A stretch of 64,000 bases of DNA, taken from NCBI RefSeq assembly GCF_000003195.3, contig NC_012871.2, forward strand, positions 45,192,378 through 45,256,377. Reading direction: 5' to 3'. The DNA is from Sorghum bicolor. Lineage: Eukaryota > Streptophyta > Magnoliopsida > Poales > Poaceae. Both the position numbers and the translations under genes were made by a program. Shown here one piece after another: positions 45,705 through 58,138 of the stretch (the stretch's first letter is position 1; each line of letters opens with the position of its first letter). A model generated the notes under the pieces. The model did no database searches. It was not told the DNA's origin and was given only the letters and a program-made list of their open reading frames with translations.

Positions 45705-48700
45705 TGTAACACCCTAGTGTTATGGTTGCATTAATCATGTGCATAGCATAAGCATCATCATCTACTCAAAGCATATCATGACCATCATCTATCTTGAGCT
45801 ATGTCATTCTTGGCAAAATTGTGTTTTAAATTGCTTAATTAGGCTTCCTATGCTTATGTTTGAGTGAACCATGCTTGTGTTTGTGCTTAATGCCTTGGTA
45901 ATTAGTTTATCTATGCTTAACTTGACTTTCGGAACAATGTTCATGTTGGTCACTTCTCCAAAATATGCCTTTAAGTCATACTTATGAAAATAGGCCCTAG
46001 AAACCTCTTTTTCTTAGGCTTTTAAAAAGTGTTTCATAAAATGTTTGCATGTCAAAACTTTCTACAGAACAGTTGTAGCAAATTTTATAAGGAACAAAAG
46101 TTGTTTTATGGCCATCTCATGAAAATGATCACAAATAGCTCAAAAGTGACCCACAAGGCAAAATTTGGGCTGTTTCCAACACTTAGAAAATTTTCTAAGT
46201 CCTGGAACGAAATCAGTTTGCTCGATCAATTTTGAAAACTCTGTATCTTTCAATCTAGGCCGATTTGGCTTTTGCTTCAATTGACAAAGTTGTAGAACTC
46301 AGTTGGAACTCCAACTTTGTCAACTGAACCATCCTCTAATTCACTCTGGTTTGGGAGATAATCATCGGTGAAGTTGCTCTGTCAGGCTGACATCATTTCT
46401 TCTGAATCAAAGTGGAGCTCGCCGACGTGGCCGACCGGCGGCAGCACAACGGCGACATTTGTTGTCCGTACGCCGTTCCTGGCCCCGCTTGTCAGCTCTC
46501 GTCGCGTGCATGAAGTCCACGGCGTCGCCCCGCGCAGAGTGGACGCGTCCACTTCTCTCTGCCTCGCCTCTCTCGCCAGAAACGCGGCCGCCGGGAGCTC
46601 TCCTTCGCGAGCTTACTCCGGCGAGCTCGCGCGCGTTCCCTGCTGCACCATTGCCCACCAAACTGCACCTAAAGCTCCGCCGTGAACCGCTCTCCATTCT
46701 CCACCCTCTTACTCGCCGAGAAACCCACCGGTGAGCCGACATTTCCTTCTTTCCCCAAATCGGGTCTCCGTGACCATCTTCTCCGGCGAACTCAATGCCG
46801 AGCCCTGTGAAGCCTCTCGTCTTCTCTGGTTAGGTCCTAGAGGTAGCTTAGGTCCTTAGCGATCTTTTGCGCCACTTGGTGGATGCTCTACCAAGCTCTC
46901 CATCGCCGGACACGGTGCGCAGCGCCGCCGTGCTTCCGCCGGAGATGGGTTCTCTCGTGGTCAGTGTGTTCCACGAGGATCCAGGCCAAGCTGTGTACCT
47001 AGGAAGCTTCGCCGTAGCCCGCTGGTGCTATAGAAAGCCTTAGGTCGCGCTCTACCGGCCTGAGGGCTCCGGCGTAACGCCGAGCACCTCCGCCGAGCCG
47101 CCATCGTCGACGGCGAGCCCTTTCCGGTGGCTCCGCTGTGGGGAAAAGAGGGTCTATCGAGTCGTTGGGGTTTGGGGATCACGCTGATGCCCCTGGTTGG
47201 GCCGGAGACCTCGCCGTCGCGGAGAAATCACCGGCGAGAGTCGCCTCGGCCGTGAGGAAGAAGGACCTGACAGACGGGATCCACTGTCAGTGTCACCTCC
47301 TTCCCTCCTTTTCTTTTATTCAAAATCTGGATTTTTGGCCTTCTTGTAAAAATCATATCTCCTGTTTCTGAGATCCAAAAATTGTGAAACAAATTTTGTG
47401 GTATTCCTTGAGATGGCTAGTTTTTAATAAAAATATAAAATGAACCATGTTTTCTGGGAAAATATTTATTAAGGATTTAATCTTGTTATTCTTGGTTAAA
47501 TGCATATCTCTTGTTATACTGCTTAATTTGCTCTGAACATTTTATGGTAGCCTCTGCATGGTATTAGAGTCCTTTGATAAATATTTCATCATTTTTGGAG
47601 TACTGCAGCTTTAATATGTAATTTATGATTGAAATGTGGCTTGTTTCTTTAATTTAATCATATAAAATAATTGGTGCTTATGCTGGTGCTCTACTTTGGT
47701 AGTAAACAGGTTTATGGTATTCCTAATATATAAATAATCTGAAATCTGTTGTTTGACACCATATAAGTCATGATTCCCAATTTATAAAATAAACACCTAG
47801 GCACATATTAAATACATATCTTTAATTTGGTATGTGCAATTGCTCTGAAATTTTTATGGTAATGCTTTGGTGCTATACTTGTGCTCCTGTAATTTTTCTA
47901 GATTTTTCTGAGCAATTTGACTAGTATTTTGTAATTATGCTCCTATTTAGAATTAATTAATAAATGCCTTGTTAAGTAAATGTTTGGGGGTTATCATCTG
48001 ATGTTCTGGTAACCTTGTAATATGCTTGTGCTCATAAGCCATGTGGTTGGCATGGTTTATGTTTTGGTTATGTCATTAAATAATTACTTAAAGGGGTTAA
48101 AGGCTGTTCTGGACAGCAAGGAAGTGATTTAACTTTTGCTTAGTGATAAATTGGCTTTCTGTAAAACTTGTATAAATCAAAGTTGTTATAAACTTATTGA
48201 ACTAGCTGTGGTTTAAATTTAAGGTCATTTGGTCAAGTGGTTTAAAAGTTATGGCTGTTCCAAGTTGGGTTCCAGAAATAGGTGCTCTCTGTTTTTCTGG
48301 GACAGAACCTGGAACTTTGTTTAAATGACTGGTTTAATTTATAAATCTGGCTGTTATGTTTAAAGATGAGTTGTAGACAATTTCATAAGCTTTCCAGAAT
48401 GTCTTCACTCATGTTTGTTGGACCTGTCTATCATTAGTTATGATTTATTTACTGAGTATACTTGTTTTGTGTTGCTTGCTGTTTTAGTATCATGATAGGT
48501 TTTGGGCTAAGGTAACTTATTTACTTGTGTGAGCTTGTATAACTTTTGCTCCGTAAATGAGTGTCCAGTGAGTTACTTATGTTATCAAGCATTCATCTTT
48601 AGCATGTGCATCTTCTTATTGTTCGAGCATGCAATAGGTGCATCGGACGCGACAGCCTCCTACGAGCTGCAAGTGAATCCCGACGGTCAGGAGGGCAGCC

Positions 48701-50288
48701 AAGAGGTGGAGGTCCAGCAAGCCGGACTCGAAGAGCCCGAAGAAGAAGTTGAGTGCCCGAATCACGAGCCGGCGTCGTTCGTGAAAGGCAAGCCCCGGAG
48801 CATTCTAAGTCTCCCTTTATTTTCGAAAGTTTACTTAATATGTTATATCTATTGATGCATTACGTATAGGAGTTGTGATGAAACTTTTGCTGCATTCTAC
48901 TCTATCCTTGTCCAGATAACTCACCACACCCTGGTTGTAGAGTTAGGATCGAGTAGCGGCTTAGCCATGCTTTAATCGGTAGAAGTCGGGTGATATCCTG
49001 TCACCTGCGCGATATAGGGTTATGTCGGATCACGATGGTCTATATGTGCTATCGTGGATGGAACCTGATTAAATTGACTTAAGCCGGGCGGAGTTTTGCA
49101 AGTTTGTAGTAACTCCGTCTGTGGCAGCTAACGACCGATCGTTGTACGTCCTCTTGTCATGTTGAACGCATGCCTAACACTTAGATGGCCGGATAACTCG
49201 TTCCGACCGCGAAGCCGAGTAGTATGACTCAGGCCGGAAGACCGGCAAGTATAAAGTGCGCACTACCGGAGGAAGTGCGGTGTGCGGGGGACCATTGGCG
49301 TAAGTCCAAAGGTAGGTGAGTTAAAATTCCTGACCTCCCTGGCAGAGTGGTAGCCCTAGGAGTGCGGCGCTGATCGGAGCCGCGATTCCTGAGTTGTACC
49401 AAAGGTGACCCGTTGGCTCTCCGGCAGGGGATGCTTGGGTGAGTGCTAGGAATAACCCTCCAGCTGGATAGGAATTCGATTCGAATCGCCGTCTCTCCCG
49501 GTTAGTGAGAACTTGACAGAGCAGCGGCAAACGTAGCACTCACTAATGAATTTGGTTCATGATAATGATGATAGCAAGAAAAACATATGATGAATTTGAT
49601 ATGGTTATTATTGTTTGTAATAATCAAGTGATGTGTTATAGTACAGGTGCTAATCTAGTGGTAGACTGATAATAAATAAATATGATGCTCTCAAAATAAC
49701 TTAGTCGTAAGTTAAGCTTTTGGCAAAAGGTGAGTCAACCAGCTCCACTTGATATTTAGCCTTGCATGATCCTTGGTGTCTTTTATGTTTTACTAGACGG
49801 GTAAGTCTAGCTGAGTACATTCTCGTACTCAGGGTTTATTCCCACCTGTTGCAGATGACATCTTTTATGACGGCTTCTGCAAGACTTGTCTCCATCCCGC
49901 TGGGGATGAGGACTAACCATTGGGCATGGTTCTCTAACAATCTCGTCTCTGATGCTTTTGGAAGGATGGTGTAGACTCTGGCAGTAACAAAAACTTGTGA
50001 ACTGAACTTTGAACAAGTGTGTGTAATTATTTTGCTTCCGCTACTTCGAACTTGGGTTGTAATAACTTAATGACTCCGATGTGGTGCCGCTTCGACGGCA
50101 ATGAATGACTATATAACATTCGCTGTGTTTATGTTGAACTATTATGATCTTGGTTTGTTGCGAGTTGGTTTGAAGTCCTTCGTGATTTCAATTGACTACC
50201 GGGATTATATGGGCTCAATTTTGGAAACTTGATTGCTGGTCGATCGTTTCTGCACTTGAACTCTTATAATTTGGTCGATTCGGTGACA
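45705..50288 (+). repeat. Array T, LTR 3
   Basis: It starts TGTAACACCC and ends GTGACA, 4584 bp. It shares many variants with LTR 2 in its first four-fifths. Over the last 500 bp it differs from both LTRs 1 and 2 at about eleven places, including the terminal TTTGGTCGATTCGG stretch. Confidence 0.92.
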
Positions 50289-50293
50289 CTCCC
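50289..50293. repeat. Target-site duplication CTCCC, right copy (array T)
   Basis: CTCCC follows the GTGACA end of LTR 3 and matches 2309-2313. Confidence 0.9.
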
Positions 50294-51164
50294 AGGGGGG
50301 CAGCGGCGGTCCGACGGCCGGCTCCCTGCTCCGGCGCGGTGGTGGCCATGGCCGGAGCCCGAGCTTCGCCGGAGATCACCACTTCCTCGATTCCGAGCGC
50401 CAAACAACGAAATAAGAACACCAGGAGAGCGAGGACCTCATGACGAACTCACCAAAGCGCTTGGTTCGGCCCGAGAGGGAGCAAGGAGGGCTCTCCACGG
50501 CGGCGGGTTGAGCTTCACTCGGCGAGATCCAGTTCGCGACGCGCGAGGCGATTAGGGCTCGATTTAGTAGATTGAAAACGAGGAGGATATCGCGGAGAAG
50601 GGTCACGGCCTTGTAGGGGGGCCAGTTAGCGTAGTTGGCAAAAGATCTTGGGAAAATCGGATCGGGTTTCCTGCTTGCGTTCGTCTCGGGTGCGTGCACT
50701 GAGGAAGAAGGAAAGGTGGGAGAGGGAGACTGACTTGCGGGGCCGGAGTGTCAGCGAAAAGGAGAAAGGAGCGCGCGGCTGGCGGGCTCGGCTGCGGGGA
50801 AGCGCTGGGCCGCGCCGTGGGCCGTTGCTCGCGAAGCGGGAGGGGGAGAAGGAGCAGGCCGGGGGTGAGGGGAGCTGGGCCGGGGAAAGGGATTGGGCCC
50901 AGGGGGTTGGCTGGGGTTTTCTTTTCTTTTTTTTCAAAGTATTTTCACAAGTGAATTTGAATCATTTTAAAATAATTAGACCACAACACATAGCACAAAA
51001 ATAATTATGCTCCGGCATGAATGCACAATCAAGGTTATTAAACCTATGATGAATTTTATTTTCCACCAAAAATTATTTAAATACTAAATTTAAATGCGCA
51101 CAAAAATACTTAATAAAATCAAATTAATCCCTAATAATTCAAAAGAAATTTTTTGGGTGTTACA
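50294..51164 (-). repeat. Element H 5' LTR, upstream part
   Basis: On the minus strand this begins TGTAACACCC at 51164 and runs to the T insertion site. It starts AT-rich and becomes GC-rich (50290-50900), the same layout as the T LTRs. The overlapping ORFs on both strands at 50229-51004 match that GC-rich block and are not supported as genes. Confidence 0.82.
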
Positions 51165-51466
51165 GTACAGTAACATGCCTACAGATACCCATATGTTAAA
51201 ACCTGTCGCAAATTGCAAGCACTGCAATGCAAAAAAGTTTGAGCATGAACCACTTGGTTTCTGTTGTCATGATGGAAAGATCAAGCTCAATGAACTGAAT
51301 GTACCTAATGAGCTTATGAGGCTTTGGTCAAGTAACGATGCAGATTCAGGCACTTTCGTGACAACATTAGGTTTTTCAACGGCCATTTCTCTTTCACTTC
51401 TCTATATTGTCGCCTTGATAAAGCTACTGCAAGCATGAAAAACAGTGGCATATACACCTTCCGTGC
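51165..51466 (+). pseudogene. Helitron Rep/helicase, N-terminal fragment
   Basis: This contains the Cys-rich segment typical of the N-terminal region of plant Helitron proteins (Cys-x2-Cys ... Cys-Cys-x2-Gly). A one-base shift near 51350 moves the frame, and then it reads to the CGTGC duplication. Upstream it is cut by the H LTR at 51164, so the start of the protein and the Helitron 5' end should lie left of the window, beyond the rest of element H. Confidence 0.75.
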
Positions 51467-52229
51467 TGAAAGCCCTAGTTTGATTTTGGATAATTGATGA
51501 AACCCTAGTACTAACCTCTCTTCTAAGTGTGTGTAGACTTAATGAGGTTGGTACATGCCAAGTGATGGAGCAAGAGATGATCATGGTGATGATGGTGATG
51601 ACCACAAGATGATCAAGTGCTCAACCTAGAAAAGAAGAAAGAGAAAAACAAAACCCTATGGAAATCAAGGCAAAGGTATTGGTTAGGGTTTTGGTTTTGG
51701 TGATCAAGACACCATAGAGGGTGTGATCACATTTAGGATAGATAGCCATACTATAAAGAGGGGAATTCTTTGGCTAAGCGGTTATCAAGTGCCACTAGGT
51801 GTCATTGTTCTTGTGCATGCATTTAGAACCTAGTGAGCTAACTTAACTCCTTCAAAGAAAATGATTGTGAAAATGCTAACACACGTGCACTTGTTGGTTT
51901 ACACGTTGTGGTGTTGGCACACTTTGTGAAGGAGGTGGAGTTTGAAGGGTAGAGAGAGGGTGGGTTCCTTTTTGAGAAAATGAAGTGCATTTTTTCTATT
52001 GCGCCGGTGGGAAAATTGGAGAAGTCGCGGGAGTGTTTCTCGCTGAGGAACACTCACCGGACGCTGGCCCAGAAGCACCGGATGTTGTGCCTGTGCGTCC
52101 GGTGAGCAGGCAGCCTGGCTCGGTTAGGGTTAGGCACCGGACGATACGCACCGGACATAGCTTGGAGCGTCCGGTGGTGTGAGTCCGGTGCCCCGCGCGT
52201 TTTGCAGTGCTCTCTGGGTTTTAGACCGG

Positions 52230-52255
52230 TGAGCACCGGACGCGTCCGGTGCTCA
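52230..52255. repeat. 26-bp perfect palindrome in the solo LTR
   Basis: The 26 bases form a perfect palindrome centred on ACGCGT, built from GCACCGGACG and its reverse complement. A near copy lies 75-80 bp downstream (about 52305-52325). Other single copies in both orientations are spread over 52040-52470. Confidence 0.85.
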
Positions 52256-52516
52256 GCGTCCAGTGACCCTGTGTTTCTACAGACCTCTCTGAGTTTAAGA
52301 CCGGTGTGCACCGGACGCGTCCGTTGCCAACTTGCTCAGCGTCTGGTGCTTTGCAGGTTACCGTTAGACTTCGACGCTGAGTTTCAAAAAGGTGACACGT
52401 GGTTGACTTTGGAGCATCGGACGCTAGTGTTGAGCGTCCAGTGCCCCTTTAAGAGCGTCCAGTGACCCCGAGTTTTGCCCAGTGAAAGAGCCAATGGCTC
52501 TATTTGTTTGAGGGGC

Positions 52517-52524
52517 TATAAATA
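52517..52524 (+). promoter_or_regulatory. TATA box of the solo LTR
   Basis: TATAAATA in GGGGCTATAAATACG sets the plus orientation of the LTR. The CACCGGACG cluster ends about 50 bp upstream. Confidence 0.7.
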
Positions 52525-53389
52525 CGTGTTTGGCCGGCTTGGGACTAACACTCTTGGCATTCTAGTATACATAACATCCTTGTGAGCCTAAGCAAACACC
52601 TCCCACTCATCTCCTTCATAGATTAAACGTCGTTGTGAGATTGGGAGTGATTCCAAGTGCATTTCTTGAGTGATTGCATCTAGTGGCACTTGGGGATCGT
52701 TCTAGCTGCGGTTTTCTTGTTACTCTTGGTGGTTGCCGCCACCTAGACGGCTTGGAGCAGCGGAGGAGCATTGGCACGAGTTGGTCATTGTTTGTGGCCA
52801 TCTCCCGGTGATTGTGAGGGGTCTTGTACCTTCCCTGGCGGAGAGCCGAAAGGTAACTCTATTAAATTGCTCGTGTCATTGAGTTACCTCACTTGTGGGT
52901 AGGTTCTTGTGGTGTCCTAGTGAGGACGAGGTTTGTGCTACACCTCTTAGCCACCGAACCACCAAGTGTTGGTCGACACAACGGGGACGTAGCATGCCGG
53001 CAAGCACGTGAACCTCGAGAGAAAAATTGTGTCTCCATTGTAATTGTTCATTGGATTTCTCTCGGTGATTGGACTTCATATTATTGATTGGTTCATCCCC
53101 TCTACGCGGCGGTATAAAAATCAAACCATCTCTCTTACATTCCCGCAAACTAGAGTAGTTTACTTACTTGTATAGAAACTTTAGATAGCTCTCTAGTGTA
53201 AGTAGTGACATAGCTCTTGTGTGCCTAGTGATCATATCAACTAGAATTGTTGGATAGGTGGCTTGCAAACACCCCATTAGAGCTAGAGCAAAAAGCTACG
53301 CTTTGTTATTTACTAACCACTTGCTCTAGTGAGTTTTGTAGATTTTTAATAGGCTATTCACCCCCCTCTAGCCATATTAGGACCTTTCA

Positions 53390-55439
53390 CGTGCACACGG
53401 CCAGATTTATCACAACATAAGGTCATTTGGTAGAGAAAATGGTATGGAGCAAAGACATCTTGAGCTTTACTTCTACGACGACGATCCAAGCCTTGAGCAC
53501 CGCTACCGACGATGCCGTGAAGAGCAGTTCCAAAAGGACAAGGAAGTTATTGAGAGACTCGTGGCCATCCTTCGTGACAACCCATACTCACAACAACTTA
53601 GGAGTATGGGCCAGGCCGAACACCTCGAGGACTACCATGTCACACTGAACCTCGACCAGAGGCTAGACCAGAGAACATACAATGTGTCGTTGGCTTTAGA
53701 GGTGGCTGCTATTTGGATTGAAGGAAGCGAGCTCCTTGGTCAGTTCCAGAATAGTGTTGTTTTGCATGGGAAAGATAGAAGTGTAAATGGCATCCGCTCA
53801 TATCATGGATGCTACGATGCTCTTTCATATCCTCTGTTCTTCCCTAGGGGTGAGCTTGGGTGGCATATGGATATTCCAAAAAAAGGAGTTAGTATGGATG
53901 AAGTCATCACATATCGTGCCATGTTGAAGGCTCGTAGTGGGCCAGAAGAAGAAATAGGTTTGTTAGTATTCTTATTTAATACTTAGAATATAGGTCAATG
54001 TTTATTCACAAACAACTCTATTTCATGGTTATTCTTTTTGTAGATTCCCCTGGGAGACTGTGTATCTGTTCATGACTACTACTGCTACAAATTTCAGATG
54101 CGGCCAGGGATATTTAATCCTATACTTTACGGCAAGCGTCTTTTTCAATAGTTTGCAGTTGACACGTACATCAAGATTGAGAGTTCTTGATTGGATTATA
54201 TATGCAACCATCAAGATGATATTAGGGCTGACCTCTACCAAGGATTGGTTGATAGTCTGCATGTCGATGAGGGTAGAGCAGAAGCTATTGGAAAGCGGAC
54301 TATGATGCCTTCATCATTTATTGGAGGCCCACGTGACATGAGACGTCGGTACATGGATGCCATGGCTTTGGTACGGAGGTTTGGTAAACCAGACATATTC
54401 CTCACTATGACATGTAATCCAAACTGGGATGAGATCAAACGTGAACTCTACCTGGCCAAACACCACAAGATCGTCCAGATCTCGTTGTCCGGGTCTTTAA
54501 AGCAAAACTAGAAGAGCTAAAGGATAGGCTACTAAAAAAGGATATACTTGGAAAAGTCAAGGCACATGTGTATGTTGTGGATTTCTAGAAGATCGGTCTA
54601 TCGCATGCACATTTTTTGCTAATCATGGAGAGAAAGTATAAGATCACGTGCCCCGAGCAGTATGATCTCCTCATCTCAGCTGAGCTACCGAACAAGAAGA
54701 AGTATCCAGACTTGTACAAGATGGTTACCAAGCACATGATGCATGGCCCACGTGGAACACTCAATCGCAATTGTCCATGCACAAAGGGTCGTGATTCCTA
54801 CAAGAACCGTTACCCCCGACCTTTCTGTGATACCACGGTACAGGGCAAGGATTCGTACCCGGTATATAGACGACGTGAAGATGGGTGAAAAGAAAAGGTT
54901 CGTGGACACGAGCTTGATAATAGATGGGTTGTGCCTTACAACCCGTATCTCCTTCGTCTGTTCAACTGTCACATCAATGTTGAGGCATGTGGGAGCATCA
55001 AGGCAGTCAAGTATTTATTTAAGTACATTTACAAGGGTCATGACCGGGCATCTGTGGCTGTGAGAGAGGCTGACAAAGGGGACAATGAAGGAAACATCGA
55101 TGAGATCAAGCAGTATAGAGATGCTAGATGGGTAACCCCTCCAGAAGCATTATGGAGGATATATGGTTTTGATTTAAGCGATAGGAATCCTTCTATATTG
55201 TCCTTACAGCTCCATCTTCTAGACATGCACATGGTGTCATTTCACCGTCGTGAGGTGGTTCGACGAGTGCTTGATCGTCCAGGTGTTGAAAAGTCGATGC
55301 TTACACATACTTCAACAAGAACATGACAGATGAAGCAGCTAGAGGTGTATTGTACCGAGACTTCCCCGAGTTCTATACATGGAATCCGATGGCCAAAGAA
55401 TGGATTAGAAGGAAATGAATGAAATTACGATAGATTGGA
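53390..55439 (+). pseudogene. Helitron Rep (HUH endonuclease) domain, decayed
   Basis: The Helitron-like N domain is clear at 53444-53960. The HUH motif reads His-Ala-His followed by Phe-Leu-Leu at about 54604-54620. The catalytic tyrosine motif has Tyr codons at 55012 and 55024 in Tyr-Leu-Phe-Lys-Tyr. About 85 bp at 53957-54043 with GT...AG-like ends may be an intron or a small insertion. At least four in-frame stops and several shifts (near 54150, 54480, 54590, 54886 and 55310) make it non-functional. Rep would nick and join DNA in rolling-circle transposition. Confidence 0.85.
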
Positions 55440-57378
55440 AGAATTGTGGCTGCCAATCCAGCCGAGGGGGAGCGTTACTATCTTAGGGTTCTCCTAAACC
55501 ATGTGGTGGGTGCAACCTCCTTTGAGTGTTTAAGGACCGTGGACGGCAAACTCCTATCGACCTTTCGTGAAGCTGTAGAAAGAAGGGGCCTAATCGAAGA
55601 GGACAACACGCTGATTGAGAGTCTCGCTGAGGCAACTAGGTGGATGATGCCATATGCGCTGCGAAGGCTTTTTGCAACGATATTGGTATTTGTGAGCCCA
55701 GTGATGTGTTTGGACTGTGGGAGAAACACAAGGAGGCAATGTCGGAGGACTACAAGCGCAATAATCAATCCACCTTCATGGTGGAGCAGATGGTCCTGAT
55801 AGATATTCAAAAATTTACAATCAATGCAAAAGGATATAAAGATGTACCCACTTCCTGATATCGACGACACATATGATGCCTATCATGATATTCCTAGAGA
55901 GATTTGTGAGGAGGCTAGCATTGAAGCTAACGAGGATGATGTGGCTTTGTTAGGCACCCTTGACAAGGAGCAGCGAGCTGCATATGATGAGATTATGTCC
56001 TCAGTTGATACCGAGTATGGGGGTCTATTTTTTGTGGATGGTCGGGACTGGAAAGACTTATTTGTATAGAGCACTTCTCGCTACTATACGTAGTCAGAAA
56101 AAGATTGCTGCGGCAACAGCTACTTCTGGTGTTGCAGCCTCAATAATGCCTGGTGGTAGAACTGCACATTCGCGCTTCAAGATTCCTCTCACCATTGATA
56201 ATGGGGCATGTTGCACCTTCACGAAACAAAGTGGTACTGCCAAGTTGCTTCGAGCATCATCTGTCATTATTTGGGATGAGGCTAGCATGACAAAGAGATA
56301 GTCTGTCAAGGCGCTAGACAATAGTCTTCGTGATATAATGGACCAACTAGAGCTGCCGTTCGGAGGGAAGACCATGGTGTTCGGTGGAGATTTTAGACAA
56401 GTTCTTCCAGTTGTTCGGAGAGGGTCAAGGGCTCAAGTGGTCGGTGCCTCACTGCGTATGTCGTACCTCTAGGATTTCATGCGACATTTAAAACTGGTGC
56501 GCAACATGAGGGCAAAGAGCGACCCGTGGTTTGCAGAATACTTTTTGCGCGTTGGTGGAGGTTCGGAGGAGGCGACTGTTGATGATGAAATCCGTCTTCC
56601 TCATGAAATATGCATACCACACACCGAGAAAGATTGTGATCTTGATACTCTAATTGATTGCATATTCCCTAACCTCAATGCAGATATGTCAAGCAATGAA
56701 TATATCACCTCTCGAGCGATATTATCTACAAGGAATGACTGGGTTGATATGATTAATATAAAGATGATAGGTCGTTTCTACAGGGATGAAATGGTGTACC
56801 ATAGCTTTGACCATGCGGTGGATGATCCGCACAACTACTACCCTGAGGAATTCCTTAACACTTTGACCCCCAATGGGCTACCTCCACATGTGTTGAGGCT
56901 AAAGGTTGGTTGTCCGGTCATACTGCTTAGGAACATCGACCCTGCGAATGGACTTTGTAATGGTACCAGACTTATCATAAGGGAGTTCCAAAAGAATACT
57001 ATAGATGGAGAAATTGTGTTGGGACAACACGTTGGAAAAAGAGTTTTTCTGCCTCGCATACCCTTATGCCCGTCGGACGATGAGATGTTTCCTTTCCAGT
57101 TTAAGCGAAAGTAGTTCCCTATTCGGCTCAGCTTCGCTATGACCGTTAACAAGGCACAGGGGCAAACTATCCCTAATGTCGGGGTATACTTGCCAGAACC
57201 AGTATTCTCGCACGGTCAATTGTACGTGGCACTATCAAGAGCTATGGCAAGATCGAGCATTAGGGTCCTAGCTATGCCGTCTGCTGAGAAGGATGTGAAG
57301 AAAGGAAATAAAAAGATCACAATACAAAATGGTACATACACAAAAAATATTGTCTACAAAGAGGTGTTAACTCCATAA
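55440..57378 (+). pseudogene. Helitron PIF1-type helicase domain, decayed
   Basis: After a linker (55446-55800) come a Walker A Gly-Thr-Gly-Lys-Thr at 56044-56058, just after a frameshift, and Walker B Trp-Asp-Glu at about 56272-56280. The C-terminal part at 56479-57378 contains the Val-Ala-Leu-Ser-Arg-Ala motif of the PIF1/RecD superfamily. Stops interrupt at 56299-56301, about 56470 and 57112-57114. The helicase would unwind the transposing strand. With the Rep domain upstream this identifies a formerly autonomous Helitron. Confidence 0.87.
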
Positions 57379-58110
57379 CTAAGGTAATAATGTCCCACGT
57401 TTATTACATTTATTTAGTATTTTATTTTTGAAATTTCAGTTCTAAGAGAAAATGATGGTGGCAGAATGTCAGGGCAAGGCAAAGTAAAGGAGCACTACTT
57501 TGGGAGATACGCCAACTGAAGGGAGCTGAAATATCAAACGCACGGAGCGAATAGCTTTTGACCATAATAGATACTAGCGCATATGCCTATGCGTTGCAAC
57601 TGGAGACAAAAGACTATCAAACATTTGACTTGTTCATTTCAGCATGCTGCATAGCTACAACAGTACTATTCATGTATTGTTAGAGTTAAATGCCAAGTTT
57701 CACGACTTCTTTTGAGCATCCACAAAAGTATAAAATTTTAATATCTTATTAAAGTCGATAAGAGGTTAGTCATCATCCTATCAATAATTGGTCTCTGTAT
57801 TGATGAGTACGAAGTATGATTGAGATGTCTCTTGATTTCCACATGTTAGCCTGTGTTGAGATTTGTTGAACAATTTAGATAAGTTGTGGAGAACTTATCT
57901 ATCATGCATTTATTTTGACATTGTTACTAATTTTAACCTTATTTATTTGAATGTGGCTCGAAACATTATGTTGCTAAGCCAAGTTAAAATTTATTTGTCT
58001 TCATTTTGACCCACTACTTTTTGATACACTTGCTGCATTGTAAATTTGAGCTCCTAACCTGCTTTTTTTTACTTTTATTATGTTGAATTATATTAAAAAT
58101 TTTAAGATTC
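57379..58110 (+). other. Helitron 3' non-coding tail
   Basis: AT-rich, with no gene seen. It contains a second Helitron-like terminus in reverse orientation at 57574-57600. Confidence 0.55.
57574..57600 (-). other. Helitron-like 3' terminus on the minus strand
   Basis: Read on the minus strand, the segment has GTTGCAACGCATAGGC and ends in CTAG followed by T (57573). This is very similar to the forward terminus at 58111-58138. It suggests a second, possibly non-autonomous Helitron or an inverted terminal fragment. Its 5' end was not identified. Confidence 0.45.
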
Positions 58111-58138
58111 CTGTAGCAACGCACGGGCATTTACCTAG
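58111..58138 (+). terminator. Helitron 3' terminus
   Basis: A weak hairpin (CCTGT/ACGGG with an 8-base loop, one T-G pair) is followed by GCATTTACCTAG, ending in CTAG with a T next to it. This is the usual Helitron 3' end in grasses, with insertion between A and T. Confidence 0.75.

Larger units (their letters stand above)
2314..50288 (+). mobile_element. Array T: tandem LTR-body-LTR-body-LTR Tekay-type Ty3/gypsy element
   Basis: Three about 4585-bp LTRs (2314-6898, 22138-26722, 45705-50288) alternate with two bodies, A (6899-22137) and B (26723-45704). Each body runs primer-binding site, ORF0, gag, protease, RT, RNase H, integrase, chromodomain and polypurine tract. A single pair of CTCCC duplications flanks the outer LTRs and none is seen around the middle one. 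This is the expected product of unequal recombination between LTRs of one insertion on sister or homologous chromosomes. Bodies A and B carry different nested insertions, N1 and N2. Without these a unit would be about 15.8 kb. Confidence 0.9.
51467..53389 (+). mobile_element. Solo LTR inserted in the Helitron (Ty1/copia SIRE-like)
   Basis: It begins TGAAAGCCCTAG and ends GGACCTTTCA (1923 bp), with CGTGC at 51462-51466 and 53390-53394. No internal region, primer-binding site or second LTR is present. Removing it restores the Helitron reading frame across the junction. The ends and length resemble SIRE-type copia LTRs of grasses. A 430-bp cluster of CACCGGACG-type motifs lies just upstream of its TATA box. 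Confidence 0.88.

Noticed and set aside
50229..51004. Series of overlapping 68-118 codon ORFs
   Set aside because: These fall in the GC-rich part of the H LTR, on both strands, like the equivalent block in the T LTRs.
52054..52465. ORFs over the CACCGGACG cluster
   Set aside because: Open frames produced by the repeated motif in a solo LTR; no start context or domain.
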